A stretch of DNA of 64,000 nucleotides from Microbacterium testaceum (lineage in GTDB: Bacteria; Actinomycetota; Actinomycetes; Actinomycetales; Microbacteriaceae), in contig NZ_CP121699.1 of assembly GCF_029761935.1 (NCBI RefSeq), positions 372,001 to 436,000 on the forward strand, given 5' to 3'. Both the position numbers and the translations under genes were made by a program. The stretch's first letter is position 1. Every line of letters begins with the position of its first letter. Positions 53,349-62,227 of the stretch are shown here, in pieces. Below the pieces are notes generated by a model that saw only the letters and a program-made list of their open reading frames with translations, made no database searches and had not been told where the DNA came from.

Positions 53349-54257
53349 TTACAACACAGATCGCGGACGCAAGAAATCGGCGCCGTCGGGCGTGTCGCCC
53401 GCTTCGGTTACGGCGACAACGACCGCCCGCCGAAGAGCCTGCCCGCGCTCGCTCAACGCGCGCTGGCGCACGACGTACTCGGCTTTGCCCTCGGGGGTCT
53501 CGATCGCCACCGGCGCGTACCCCCAGTCGGTCAGGTCGTAGGGGGAGGCCTGCATGTCGAGCGTGCGGATGTCGCGCGCCAGCTCGAACGCGTCGAGCAG
53601 CATCGACCCGGGGACCAGCGGCCCGAGCTTCACCGCCCATTTGTAGACGTCCATCCCCGCGTGCAGACAGCCCGGCTGTTCCCTCGCCACCTGGTCGTCG
53701 CGACGGAGGGGGGTCCGGTTGAGCGGAACGGCCTCGGGCGTGAAGAAGCGGAACGCATCGAAGTGCGTGCACTTGAGGTCGTGGGCGTCGACCACCGCGT
53801 CGGTGCCGTCGCGACCCATGCGCAGCGGAACGGCGTGCCGGACCTCGTCGGCGCGGTAGGCCATCGCCCACTCGTGCAGACCGAAGCACCCGAACTGCGC
53901 AGGTCGATCGAGGGTGGCGCGCAGCAGGTTGACGATGCCGCGGTACATCGACCCTTTCTCGGTGCGGAAGCGTTTGGCATCCACGCGCATGCCCCCGGGC
54001 TCGGCCCGGTACCACCTCCACGCGGCGCGTTCGTCGGCCCCTTCGAGCACGACCCCGGGGCCCGGATGCCACCGCCGCAGGATGGCGGGCTTGTAGGAGT
54101 AGTACGTGAAGAGGAAGTCTTCGACGGGATGCTTCTGCGCGCGGCTCGCGCGGGCACGGTGATCGGCGGTGAGCGCGTCGGCGCGATGCGCGTGCTGTTC
54201 GGCGGCGTCCGTCCACTCCGCGTGCGTCAGGACGGTACGGGTCGCGTCCAGGGTCAC
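53349..54257 (-). CDS. 3-methyladenine DNA glycosylase-like protein
   Basis: 302 residues from GTG 54257, which overlaps the SRAP stop by GTGA. The features HPVEDFLFTYYSYKPAIL, RWHPGPGVVLEG, and HFDAFRFFTPEA are shared with actinobacterial proteins annotated as 3-methyladenine DNA glycosylases; I could not identify a helix-hairpin-helix or other proven active site. Pairing with an SRAP gene supports a DNA-damage role. No signal peptide. Confidence 0.65.
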   Translation of the reverse strand: MTLDATRTVLTHAEWTDAAEQHAHRADALTADHRARASRAQKHPVEDFLFTYYSYKPAILRRWHPGPGVVLEGADERAAWRWYRAEPGGMRVDAKRFRTEKGSMYRGIVNLLRATLDRPAQFGCFGLHEWAMAYRADEVRHAVPLRMGRDGTDAVVDAHDLKCTHFDAFRFFTPEAVPLNRTPLRRDDQVAREQPGCLHAGMDVYKWAVKLGPLVPGSMLLDAFELARDIRTLDMQASPYDLTDWGYAPVAIETPEGKAEYVVRQRALSERGQALRRAVVVAVTEAGDTPDGADFLRPRSVL

Positions 54258-54964
54258 TCGACCGACTCGATGAGGTCGGGGGAGTCGTTGCGGACGTTGC
54301 CCACCGCCGCCGACACCACGTGGTCGTCGAGCGTCTCGGCCATGTCGGGCGCGGCGTCGATGGCCGCGTCGAGGATGTCTCCGACGTTCTCGGTCGTGGG
54401 GTCGAGCCAGGCGTCGGCGAAGTCGGGATCCATGAACAGCGGCATGCGGTCGTGGATGGAGCCGAGTCGTCCGATCGCATCGCGCGTGAGGATCGTGCAG
54501 CTCAGCACCCAGCGGGCGGGGTCGTCGTCGGCGAGGGCGGGGTTCTTCCACCACTCGTAGAGCCCCGCGAAGAACAGCGGCGAACCGTCGGCGGGGTGGA
54601 TGTAGTGGGGCGTCTTGCCCTCGTCGGTGGTCTTCCACTCGTAGTAGCCGGATGCCGGGATCACGGCGCGCCGCTTGATGAGGGCGTTACGGAACATGGG
54701 CTTGTCTTCGACCTCTTCGGATCGCGCGTTGAAGGCCCGTGCGCCGATCTTGACGTCTTTCGCCCACCCCGGGATGAGGCCCCAGCGCGCGACCTCGAGT
54801 CGGCGGACCGGGGGCTCGCTCTTGATCGAGTCGAGCACGATGCCGACCTGCGACGTCGGAGCGATGTTGTACGAGGGCCGGGGTAGCTCGTCGGCCTCGA
54901 CGTCGACGCGCAGCACCCCCACGAGCTCGGAGGCTACATTGGCTACGACGAAACGACCGCACAT
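54254..54964 (-). CDS. SOS response-associated peptidase (SRAP/YedK-HMCES family)
   Basis: 236 residues. The active-site set is complete: Cys2 (becomes the N-terminus), Asn79 in AFNARSE, Glu109 in SGYYEWK and His171 in SIHDRMP. SRAP proteins form a thiazolidine crosslink to abasic sites in single-stranded DNA, protecting them during replication. It overlaps the glycosylase-like gene, so a base remover and abasic-site shield are made together. Confidence 0.95.
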   Translation of the reverse strand: MCGRFVVANVASELVGVLRVDVEADELPRPSYNIAPTSQVGIVLDSIKSEPPVRRLEVARWGLIPGWAKDVKIGARAFNARSEEVEDKPMFRNALIKRRAVIPASGYYEWKTTDEGKTPHYIHPADGSPLFFAGLYEWWKNPALADDDPARWVLSCTILTRDAIGRLGSIHDRMPLFMDPDFADAWLDPTTENVGDILDAAIDAAPDMAETLDDHVVSAAVGNVRNDSPDLIESVE

Positions 54965-55038
54965 GCCTCCACCGTACGCGCCACCTCCGACATCGGGCCT
55001 CGCGCTCGGTCGGTCGCGCTCCGCGCGTGCTCAGCCGG

Positions 55039-55064
55039 GAGACGTGAGATTCCATGGACGTCTC
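55039..55064. repeat. Small inverted repeat GAGACGT-N12-ACGTCTC
   Basis: A perfect 7-bp repeat lies in the gap between the App1-like gene and SRAP. It may be an operator or weak terminator; it does not match repeat families A-C. Confidence 0.4.
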
Positions 55065-55102
55065 GCGAACGTAAGGTGACGCCGACACCGCGGCATCCGG
55101 GA

Positions 55103-56134
55103 TCAGGCCTCGTTCGAGATGACGCCCGTGCTACGCAGCCGCTCGAGGAGGCCCGCGCCGTCCGACGCCGTCACCCAGGGCACCTCGGCGGCGGAGTGGT
55201 CGTCGACGACCGTCCGTCCACCGGCGAGCACCGCTTCGGCGGGGAGCAACCGCCGGATCGCGACGGCCGCGACGTTCTCGGGGTGCTCGATCGCGAAGCT
55301 GGTGTAGATCGCGTCGTCGTGCTGGCCGTCGTCGCCGACCAGGAGCCACTTCACGTCCGGGAACTCCGCGGCCAGGCGTCGGAGGTTCTGCTCCTTGTGC
55401 TCTCGCCCGCTGCGGAACCACCGGTCGTGGGTCGGGCCCCAGTCGGTGAGCAGGAACGATCCGGCGGGGAAGAGGTGGCGGCGCATGAAGCGGGTGAGCG
55501 TGGGCGCCACGTTCCAGGCGCCGGTCGACAGATAGACGACGGGTGTCCCCGGGTGTTCGCGCGTGAGTCGCTCGAGCATGACCGCCATCCCGGGGACGGG
55601 CTGGCGCGCGTGCTCGTCGACGACGAAGGAGTTCCACGCGGCGAGCAGGGGGCGGGGGAGCAGCGTCACCATGACGGTGTCATCGACGTCGCTCACCACG
55701 CCGAAGCGCACGTCGGACCCCACGATGAACACGCGCGTCTGGGCCGGCTCGCTGCCTTCGACCGACATCGTGATGCTCTGCCAGCCGGGGCTGAGCGTTG
55801 CGGGGAGCTTGGCGTCGATCACTCCGCCGCGGTCGGCGACGACGCGGTGCGTGACGCCGTCGATCGTGACGTCGACCTGTCCGAAGCCGACCGGCACGGC
55901 CGCGAAGCTGCGCCACCCGCGCAAGCTCGCGAACTCACCCGTCGACGTGCGCTTGATCGGCGGGGCGATGAGCACGCGGCCCAGCACGCGGACCCATTCC
56001 TCGGTCCCGTACCCCGGGAAACCCGTGACGGCGGGACGCAGTCCGCGGGCGCGCGCTCGACGTTCGCGCCAGCGGTGGAAACGGCGCTCGAGTCGGGCGA
56101 ACCAGAGCACTTTGGCGCGAGGGGAACGAGGCAT
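55103..56134 (-). CDS. App1-like phosphatase (DUF2183)
   Basis: 343 residues. The HAD-like catalytic motif D149-VDDT153 (GVVSDVDDTVMVT) matches the App1 (phosphatidate phosphatase) domain, followed by a VVYLSTGAWNVAPTL motif II and a later LLVGDDGQHDDAIY. In yeast App1 dephosphorylates phosphatidic acid; the bacterial substrate is unknown. A basic N-terminal region precedes an N-terminal beta domain. It starts 5 bp after the DedA gene stop. Confidence 0.88.
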   Translation of the reverse strand: MPRSPRAKVLWFARLERRFHRWRERRARARGLRPAVTGFPGYGTEEWVRVLGRVLIAPPIKRTSTGEFASLRGWRSFAAVPVGFGQVDVTIDGVTHRVVADRGGVIDAKLPATLSPGWQSITMSVEGSEPAQTRVFIVGSDVRFGVVSDVDDTVMVTLLPRPLLAAWNSFVVDEHARQPVPGMAVMLERLTREHPGTPVVYLSTGAWNVAPTLTRFMRRHLFPAGSFLLTDWGPTHDRWFRSGREHKEQNLRRLAAEFPDVKWLLVGDDGQHDDAIYTSFAIEHPENVAAVAIRRLLPAEAVLAGGRTVVDDHSAAEVPWVTASDGAGLLERLRSTGVISNEA

Positions 56135-56139
56135 CGTCC

Positions 56140-56820
56140 TCAGTCTTTCACGTCACCGTCCACCGATTCGAGAGGAGCGGTTTCGTCGGCGAGGTGGCGA
56201 CGTTCGAGCCGCTCGATGATCTTCTTGCCGATGAAGACGAGAACGATGAAGGCGACGAGGATGCCGACGAAGATATAGCCCGCGCCGTGGATGCGGTCGG
56301 ACAGCTCGCGGTACGTTCCCGCAGCGGACGCGGCGACCGTCACGTACAGGCTCGCCCACACGACGCACGCGGGGGTGGTCCAGGCGAGGAAGCGGCGGTA
56401 GCTGTAGCCGCTCATTCCCACCGTCAGGGGCACGAGCGAGTGCAGCACGGGGAGAAAGCGCGACAGGAAGATCGCGGGTCCGCCGCGACGACGGAGGTAC
56501 CGGTCGGCCCGCTCCCAGTTGCGTTCGCCGAGCTTCTGGCCGAGGCGCGAGGCGCGAATGCGCGGACCGAAGTAGCGACCGAGCCAGAACCCGAGGCTCT
56601 CACCAATCAGTGCGCCCACCACGATCGCCGCGGCCAGCACGACCCCTTCGACCGGAGACGCGACGGCGGTGCCCGCAACGATGACCATCGTGTCGCCCGG
56701 AACGACGAGCCCCACGAGCACGCTGGTCTCGAGCATGACCGCGATCCCGGCGATGATCGTGCGCAGCACGGGGTCGACGTTCTGGACGACGTCGAGCAAC
56801 CAGGTGAGGATCTCGTTCAC
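56140..56820 (-). CDS. DedA family membrane protein
   Basis: 226 residues with about five membrane helices. Family motifs: ETSVLVGLVVPGDTMVIVAG, GALIGESLGFWLGRYFG and FLSRFLPVLHSLVPLTVGMSGYS (SRFLP-type, quoted in part). DedA proteins flip or recycle membrane lipids such as undecaprenyl phosphate. It starts at GTG 56820, 7 bp after a TANNNT element, so it is probably leaderless; GGAG abuts the start too closely to act as a ribosome site. It is followed by the App1-like gene. Confidence 0.93.
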   Translation of the reverse strand: MNEILTWLLDVVQNVDPVLRTIIAGIAVMLETSVLVGLVVPGDTMVIVAGTAVASPVEGVVLAAAIVVGALIGESLGFWLGRYFGPRIRASRLGQKLGERNWERADRYLRRRGGPAIFLSRFLPVLHSLVPLTVGMSGYSYRRFLAWTTPACVVWASLYVTVAASAAGTYRELSDRIHGAGYIFVGILVAFIVLVFIGKKIIERLERRHLADETAPLESVDGDVKD

Positions 56821-56827
56821 CTCCGTC

Positions 56828-56856
56828 AGCCTAGGGCCGGATCCCCGCTCTAGCCT
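56828..56856. promoter_or_regulatory. Divergent leaderless promoters of the DedA and pabB genes
   Basis: TAGGCT on the reverse strand (56828-56833) ends 7 bp before the DedA GTG, and TAGCCT on the forward strand (56851-56856) ends 6 bp before the pabB GTG. Both look like leaderless promoters with facing upstream regions only about 17 bp apart, so they should interfere with each other. Confidence 0.6.
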
Positions 56857-56862
56857 GGGAGC

Positions 56863-58101
56863 GTGCCCCACTCCGCCCCTCCGTTCACCCTGTCGCGGTG
56901 GGTCGACCCCGAGGCGGCTTTCCTGCACGTCTTCGCGGCGGGCGGGGACGTGTTCTGGCTGGACGCCGGACGCGAGTCGTCGACGGGGTGGAGCTGGATG
57001 GGCGCGGGTCGCCTCGACGACGCCTCGGCACCCCTGCGGAGGGATGCCGCCCCCGCCGGCGGACCGGCGGATGCCAGCGGCCCGTTCCGTGGCGGCTGGG
57101 TCGGCTGGCGCTCGTACGAAGGACGGGACGCCTGGCTGCGCGTCGACGCCCTCGTCGCGTTCGACCACGCCCTCCGCCGCGTCCACGTCTTCGGCGACGG
57201 CGACCTCGCCGCGCGGGTCGCGGGCGCGCCGCACCCGGTGACCGTGGGCGCGGCGGAGCCCCGGGGTATGGCATCCGGCCGAGTAGAGCCCGAGCGGTAC
57301 GCCGAGCTCATCAGCGCTTGTCGCGAGCGGATCCGCGAGGGCGACGCGTACCAGCTGTGCCTCACCACCCGCTTCACCGTGCCCGGGCGGCACGACGCGG
57401 TCGCGGTGTTCCGCCGGCTGCGGCAGGCCTCGGCCTCGCACCACGCGGGTCTCATCCGCATCGGCGGCACCACCCTGGTCAGCTCGTCTCCCGAGCGCTT
57501 CCTCGAGGTGCGCGACGGTCGCGTGCACACCCACCCCATCAAGGGCACGCGTCCTCGCTCGACCGACCCGGACCGCGACCGGGCGCTCGCCGAGCACCTG
57601 CGAGCGGACCCCAAGGAACAGGCCGAGAACGTCATGATCGTCGACCTCATGCGCAACGACCTCTCCCGGGTGTGCGACCCCTCGACGGTCGGGGTCGACC
57701 GGCTGCTCGACGTCGAGACGTACCCCACCGTGCACCAACTGGTGAGCGAGGTGTCGGGGCGGCTCATGCCGGGCACCACGATCGGCGGGCTGCTCGATGC
57801 CGCGTTCCCCGCCGGGAGCATGACGGGCGCGCCCAAGCAGTCCGCGATGCAGATCCTCGCCGGGCTCGAAGGCGAGGAACGGGGGATCTACTCGGGAGCC
57901 TTCGGGTGGATCGGCGACGACGGGACCGCGGACCTCGCGATGGTCATCCGGAGCGTCGTCGTGGAGCAGGATGCCGCCTGGGTCGGGGCAGGAGGGGGCA
58001 TCACGTGGCGCTCGGTCGCGGCATCCGAAGTCGCCGAAGTGGGGATCAAGGCCCGGGCTCCGCTGGCGGCCCTGGGAGCCGAGGTCCCGCCTGGGTGGTG
58101 A
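56863..58101 (+). CDS. pabB: Aminodeoxychorismate synthase component I
   Basis: 412 residues from GTG 56863. The chorismate-utilising signatures are HPIKGTRPRS, NVMIVDLMRNDLSRV, MTGAPKQSAM and AWVGAGGGI. It converts chorismate to aminodeoxychorismate for folate, with ammonia from a PabA partner. A 120-residue N-terminal domain precedes the core. Related anthranilate and isochorismate synthases are alternatives; the short length and KGTRPR form favour PabB. Confidence 0.85.
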   Translation: MPHSAPPFTLSRWVDPEAAFLHVFAAGGDVFWLDAGRESSTGWSWMGAGRLDDASAPLRRDAAPAGGPADASGPFRGGWVGWRSYEGRDAWLRVDALVAFDHALRRVHVFGDGDLAARVAGAPHPVTVGAAEPRGMASGRVEPERYAELISACRERIREGDAYQLCLTTRFTVPGRHDAVAVFRRLRQASASHHAGLIRIGGTTLVSSSPERFLEVRDGRVHTHPIKGTRPRSTDPDRDRALAEHLRADPKEQAENVMIVDLMRNDLSRVCDPSTVGVDRLLDVETYPTVHQLVSEVSGRLMPGTTIGGLLDAAFPAGSMTGAPKQSAMQILAGLEGEERGIYSGAFGWIGDDGTADLAMVIRSVVVEQDAAWVGAGGGITWRSVAASEVAEVGIKARAPLAALGAEVPPGW

Positions 58102-58114
58102 CCTGCGCGTCCGA

Positions 58115-58120
58115 TAGCCT
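58115..58120 (+). promoter_or_regulatory. -10 element of leuS
   Basis: TAGCCT lies 14 bp after the pabB stop and 48 bp before the leuS GTG. No T-box is visible in the leader. Confidence 0.5.
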
Positions 58121-58167
58121 GGAGGTTGGCCCCCGCGGCCTCCCGACCTTCACGATTGGCTTCATCC

Positions 58168-60741
58168 GTGTCTCAGAACTCCGCACCAGACCCCCGCGAG
58201 GGGGGCTTCGACACCCACGCCATCCAGGCGAAGTGGCAGCAGGCTTGGGCCGAGAAAGACCCGTTCCGCGCCGGTGGCGACGACGACACGCGCCCCCGCA
58301 AGTACGTGCTCGCGATGTTCCCGTACCCCTCGGGCGATCTCCACATGGGTCACGCCGAGAACTACCTCTACTCCGACATCGTGGCCCGCTTCTGGCGACA
58401 CCGCGGGTACAACGTGCTCAACCCCATCGGGTGGGACTCGTTCGGCCTGCCCGCCGAGAACGCCGCCATCAAGCGCGGCGCCGACCCCGTCGAGTGGACC
58501 TACGCGAACATCGCCCAGCAGAAGGCGAGCCTGAAGGACTACGGCGTCTCGTTCGACTGGAGCCGCGTCCTGCACACGAGCGACCCCGAGTACTACCGAT
58601 GGAACCAGTGGCTGTTCCAGAAGCTGTACGAGAAGGGCCTCGCCTACCGCAAGGACGCCCTGGTCAACTGGGATCCGGTGGACCAGACCGTCCTCGCCAA
58701 CGAGCAGGTGCTGCCCGACGGCACCAGCGAGCGCAGCGGCGCCGTCGTCGTCAAGAAGAAGCTGACGCAGTGGTTCCTGCGCATCACCGACTACGCCGAC
58801 CGCCTGCTCGACGACCTCAACCAGCTCGAAGGCTTCTGGCCGAGCAAGGTCATCCAGATGCAGCGAAACTGGATCGGCCGTTCCGTCGGCGCCGACATCG
58901 CGTTCGAGATCGAAGGTCGCGACGAGAAGATCACGGTCTTCTCCACGCGCCCCGACACCCTGCACGGCGCGACGTTCTTCGTCGTGGCCCCCGAGTCCGA
59001 CCTGGCCGCCGAGCTCGCGGCATCGGCTGATCAGGGTCTGCGCGAGAGCTTCGAGGCCTACCTCGCCCAGGTGCAGCGCGCGACCGACATCGAGCGTCAG
59101 GCCACCGACCGCCCGAAGACCGGCGTGTTCCTCGGCCACTACGCGATCAACCCGATCAACGGCGAGAAGCTGCCGATCTGGGCCGCCGACTACGTGCTCG
59201 CCGACTACGGACACGGCGCGGTCATGGCCGTGCCCGCGCACGACCAGCGCGACCTCGACTTCGCGCGCGCGTTCGACCTGCCCGTGAAGGTCGTCGTCGA
59301 CACGACCGCGCCGATCACCGGCGCGATCCCGGTGATCGAGCTCGACGACGAGGGCGTGCCGATCGACCCGCTCGGCGACATCGACGACCTGGATCCCGTC
59401 AAGACCGGCATGGCGCTCACCGGAGACGGTCGCATGATGAACTCGGGCTCGCTCAACGGGCTCTCGAAGCGTCACGCAATCGCCCGCATGATCGAGGAGC
59501 TCGAGGCCAAGGGCGTCGGCCGCGCCGCCAAGACGTACCGCCTGCGCGACTGGCTCATTTCGCGTCAGCGCTACTGGGGGACGCCCATTCCGATGCTTCA
59601 CGGCGAGGACGGCTCGATCACGCCCGTTCCCGCCGACCAGCTGCCGGTGACGCTGCCCTCGGTCGAGGGGCTCGACCTGAAGCCCAAGGGAACCTCGCCC
59701 CTCGGCGCGGCCACCGACTGGGTGCAGGTGACCGACCCCGAGACGGGCCAGACGCTGCTGCGCGACCCTGACACAATGGACACGTTCGTCGACAGCTCGT
59801 GGTACTACCTCCGCTTCCTCTCGCCGAACAGTGAGACCGAGGCGTTCTCGGCCCGCGAGGCGAACAAGTGGGGCCCCGTCGACTTCTACATCGGCGGCGT
59901 CGAGCACGCGATCCTGCACCTGCTGTACGCGCGCTTCATCACCAAGGCGCTGTTCGACATGGGTCTGGTGGACTTCACCGAGCCGTTCTCGAGCCTCATC
60001 AACCAGGGCATGGTCATCCTCGACGGCACGAAGATGTCGAAGAGCAAGGGCAACCTGGTGCTGTTCCAGGAGGAGCTCGACGCCCACGGCGCCGACGCCC
60101 TGCGCGTGGCCCTGGCCTTCGCGGGTCCGGTGGAGGACGACAAGGACTGGAACGACGTCTCGACCACCGGTGCGGCGAAGTTCCTCGCCCGCGCCCTGCG
60201 CATCGCGCACGACGTCGACAGCGAGATCGACGTGGTCTGGGCCGAGGGAGACGCCTCGCTGCGCCGAGTGACGCACCGCCTGCTGGGCGATGCCGCGAAC
60301 CTCGTCGAGCAGACGAAGTTCAACGTGGTCGTCGCGCGCCTGATGGAGCTGGTGAACGCCACCCGCAAGGCCATCGACGGCACGCCCGGTGCGAGCGACC
60401 CCGCCGTGCGCGAGGCCGCCGAGGTCATCGCGATGACCCTCGACCTGTTCGCCCCGCACACCGCCGAGGAGATGTGGGCGACGCTCGGGTACGACGGATT
60501 CGTCGGGCTCGCGACCTGGCGCCAGGCCGACCCCACGCTGCTCGTCGAAGACACCGTCACCGCGGTCGTGCAGATCGACGGCAAGGTGCGCGGCACGCTC
60601 GAGGTCTCGGCCAAGATCGGCGCCGACGAACTCGAGGCCATGGCCCGCGCCGACGAGAAGGTGCTGCGCGCGCTCGGCGAGCGCCAGATCGTGCGCGCGG
60701 TCGTGCGCCCGCCGAAGGTGGTCAGCTTCTCGACGAAATAG
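58168..60741 (+). CDS. leuS: Leucine--tRNA ligase
   Basis: 857 residues from GTG 58168. Class I motifs HMGH ([11 protein letters not shown]) and KMSKS (TKMSKSKGN) are present, and the editing domain with [13 protein letters not shown] and [16 protein letters not shown]. The short zinc-binding insert pattern and [13 protein letters not shown] are typical of bacterial LeuRS. The frame is open upstream to 58126, but homologues begin near VSQNSAPDP. No clear ribosome site is seen. Confidence 0.95.
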   Translation: MSQNSAPDPREGGFDTHAIQAKWQQAWAEKDPFRAGGDDDTRPRKYVLAMFPYPSGDLHMGHAENYLYSDIVARFWRHRGYNVLNPIGWDSFGLPAENAAIKRGADPVEWTYANIAQQKASLKDYGVSFDWSRVLHTSDPEYYRWNQWLFQKLYEKGLAYRKDALVNWDPVDQTVLANEQVLPDGTSERSGAVVVKKKLTQWFLRITDYADRLLDDLNQLEGFWPSKVIQMQRNWIGRSVGADIAFEIEGRDEKITVFSTRPDTLHGATFFVVAPESDLAAELAASADQGLRESFEAYLAQVQRATDIERQATDRPKTGVFLGHYAINPINGEKLPIWAADYVLADYGHGAVMAVPAHDQRDLDFARAFDLPVKVVVDTTAPITGAIPVIELDDEGVPIDPLGDIDDLDPVKTGMALTGDGRMMNSGSLNGLSKRHAIARMIEELEAKGVGRAAKTYRLRDWLISRQRYWGTPIPMLHGEDGSITPVPADQLPVTLPSVEGLDLKPKGTSPLGAATDWVQVTDPETGQTLLRDPDTMDTFVDSSWYYLRFLSPNSETEAFSAREANKWGPVDFYIGGVEHAILHLLYARFITKALFDMGLVDFTEPFSSLINQGMVILDGTKMSKSKGNLVLFQEELDAHGADALRVALAFAGPVEDDKDWNDVSTTGAAKFLARALRIAHDVDSEIDVVWAEGDASLRRVTHRLLGDAANLVEQTKFNVVVARLMELVNATRKAIDGTPGASDPAVREAAEVIAMTLDLFAPHTAEEMWATLGYDGFVGLATWRQADPTLLVEDTVTAVVQIDGKVRGTLEVSAKIGADELEAMARADEKVLRALGERQIVRAVVRPPKVVSFSTK

Positions 60742-60752
60742 GTTCTCTGATT

Positions 60753-60803
60753 CCGGATGCCACCCCACCGGCGCTCTGCGGAGTGCGGGGGCGTGGCATC
60801 CGG
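60753..60803 (+). terminator. Terminator after leuS
   Basis: An 11-bp perfect stem CCGGATGCCAC/GTGGCATCCGG with a GC-rich loop follows the leuS stop by 11 bp. It carries the GGATGCC motif in its stem, as does the tig terminator. Confidence 0.75.
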
Positions 60804-60886
60804 CGTCTTCTGACCGTGTGGAGGAGCGGCGCTCGAAGAGACGTGCGCCTCGCCGAATCGTTGCGAGGTGAGTGCCCGCGGAGCGG

Positions 60887-61384
60887 TCAGCGGGCGCGAG
60901 AGTAGGCGCCGCCGTCGCGGGAGCGCTCGAGGAGCCCGGCATCGACCAGATACCGGCGCATCGCCGCGACGTCGTCGACGATCGCCGCCAACCGGTCGTT
61001 GACCGCCCGTTCGGTGAGGATCTCGCCCGGCTCGGTCATTCGCCCGACGATGTGGAGAAGGACGGCGTCGCGGTCGGCGGCTCGAGAGGGGGAGACCGCG
61101 AGACGGCCGTCGACGAAGAAGCGGTCGATGCCCGTCGCGCGGGGCGCGGCCGGTGCGGAGCGCAGGGCGTCGCGGAATACCTCGGGCTCGGTTCGCCATC
61201 CTGCGCCGTCAGGGGAGATGAGCCCTGCCGAGAGCAGCGTGTCGAGGAGGCGTCGACGCTTTCCGGGTGACAGGGCGTCGAGGGCTTCATCAACCGGCTG
61301 GGCGAGCACGATCCGCGCGTACACGTCGCGTGCGCGATCGTCGGCGAGGGCTGAGACCACGGCGCGCCATGTGTTCGTAGACAT
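60887..61384 (-). CDS. DUF2087 protein
   Basis: 165 residues. The C-terminal half (IDRFFVDGRLAVSPSRAADR and later RRYLVDAGLLERSRDG) is the DUF2087 domain, often found behind winged-helix regions. The N-terminal half has LDALSPGKRRRLLDTLLSAGLI, a plausible winged-helix-like part. It may be a small regulator. Convergent with leuS, divergent from comEA. Confidence 0.83.
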   Translation of the reverse strand: MSTNTWRAVVSALADDRARDVYARIVLAQPVDEALDALSPGKRRRLLDTLLSAGLISPDGAGWRTEPEVFRDALRSAPAAPRATGIDRFFVDGRLAVSPSRAADRDAVLLHIVGRMTEPGEILTERAVNDRLAAIVDDVAAMRRYLVDAGLLERSRDGGAYSRAR

Positions 61385-61480
61385 CGCTCCAGCGTAGGTG
61401 CGGGTTCTGCACAGCGCGGGAATCCGTCCGGCTGTCCACGAAAGATCGATCTTGTGCCGCGCGCCGGCAGCCTCGGTGCC

Positions 61481-61486
61481 TAGCGT
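61481..61486 (+). promoter_or_regulatory. -10 element of a leaderless comEA promoter
   Basis: TAGCGT ends 6 bp before the GTG at 61493 and fits TANNNT. Confidence 0.5.
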
Positions 61487-61492
61487 CGTGGC

Positions 61493-62227
61493 GTGACCGA
61501 ACCGTCCTCCTCCTCGTCCCTTCGCGAGGAGTCGCAGCGCACGGTGATGCGGGGAGCGTCGATGAAGCAGTCCCGTTCCCCGTCGAACGCGGGTGGCACG
61601 GAATCAGAAGAGCGCGACGCTGCGAATCCACTCCCGCGCGCTCTTCCCCCGCGAGCGCGCCTCGGCATCGGCGCGGTCATCGTCCTGGTGCTGCTCGCCT
61701 TCGCCGTGACGATCGGCATCGGCATGCTGCGGGGCGCCACCGGTGCCGAGATCGTCGACGAAACGGCATCCCCCTCGACGTCTTCCGCCGCCTTGCCCGC
61801 GGAGGCGGGACTGTACGCCCACGTCGCGGGAGCGGTGCGCGAGCCCGGGCTGTACCGACTCGATGCCGGTGACAGGGTCGCCGACGCGATCGCCCGGGCG
61901 GGAGGCTTCGCCGACGACGCGCAACGCGACGGGGTCAACCTCGCCAGGCCTGTGGCCGACGGTGAACAGATCGTCGTCCCGGTGGTCGGGGCAGAGACTG
62001 CCGCACCCGCCTCGGGCGGCGGCGGCAGCACGGGTGGCGCGCTCGACCTGAACACCGCGACGCGCGAGCAGCTCGACGAGCTCCCGCGCATCGGGCCGGC
62101 GATGGCCGACCGCATCCTCGCGTGGCGCGAAGCGAACGGTCGTTTCACGAGCGTGGACGATCTGCTTTCGGTGCCGGGGATCGGGGAGAAGATGCTCGCG
62201 GGCATCCGAGACCTGGTGCGCGTGTGA
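61493..62227 (+). CDS. comEA: ComEA family DNA-binding competence protein
   Basis: 244 residues. A cytoplasmic tail (1-57), one membrane helix (about 58-80), an SLBB domain (VAGAVREPGLYRLDAGDRVA), a Gly/Ser linker and a pair of helix-hairpin-helix motifs (LNTATREQLDELPRIGPAMA and VDDLLSVPGIGEKML). It binds incoming DNA outside the membrane and hands it to the ComEC channel encoded next with a GTGA overlap. Confidence 0.94.
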   Translation: MTEPSSSSSLREESQRTVMRGASMKQSRSPSNAGGTESEERDAANPLPRALPPRARLGIGAVIVLVLLAFAVTIGIGMLRGATGAEIVDETASPSTSSAALPAEAGLYAHVAGAVREPGLYRLDAGDRVADAIARAGGFADDAQRDGVNLARPVADGEQIVVPVVGAETAAPASGGGGSTGGALDLNTATREQLDELPRIGPAMADRILAWREANGRFTSVDDLLSVPGIGEKMLAGIRDLVRV

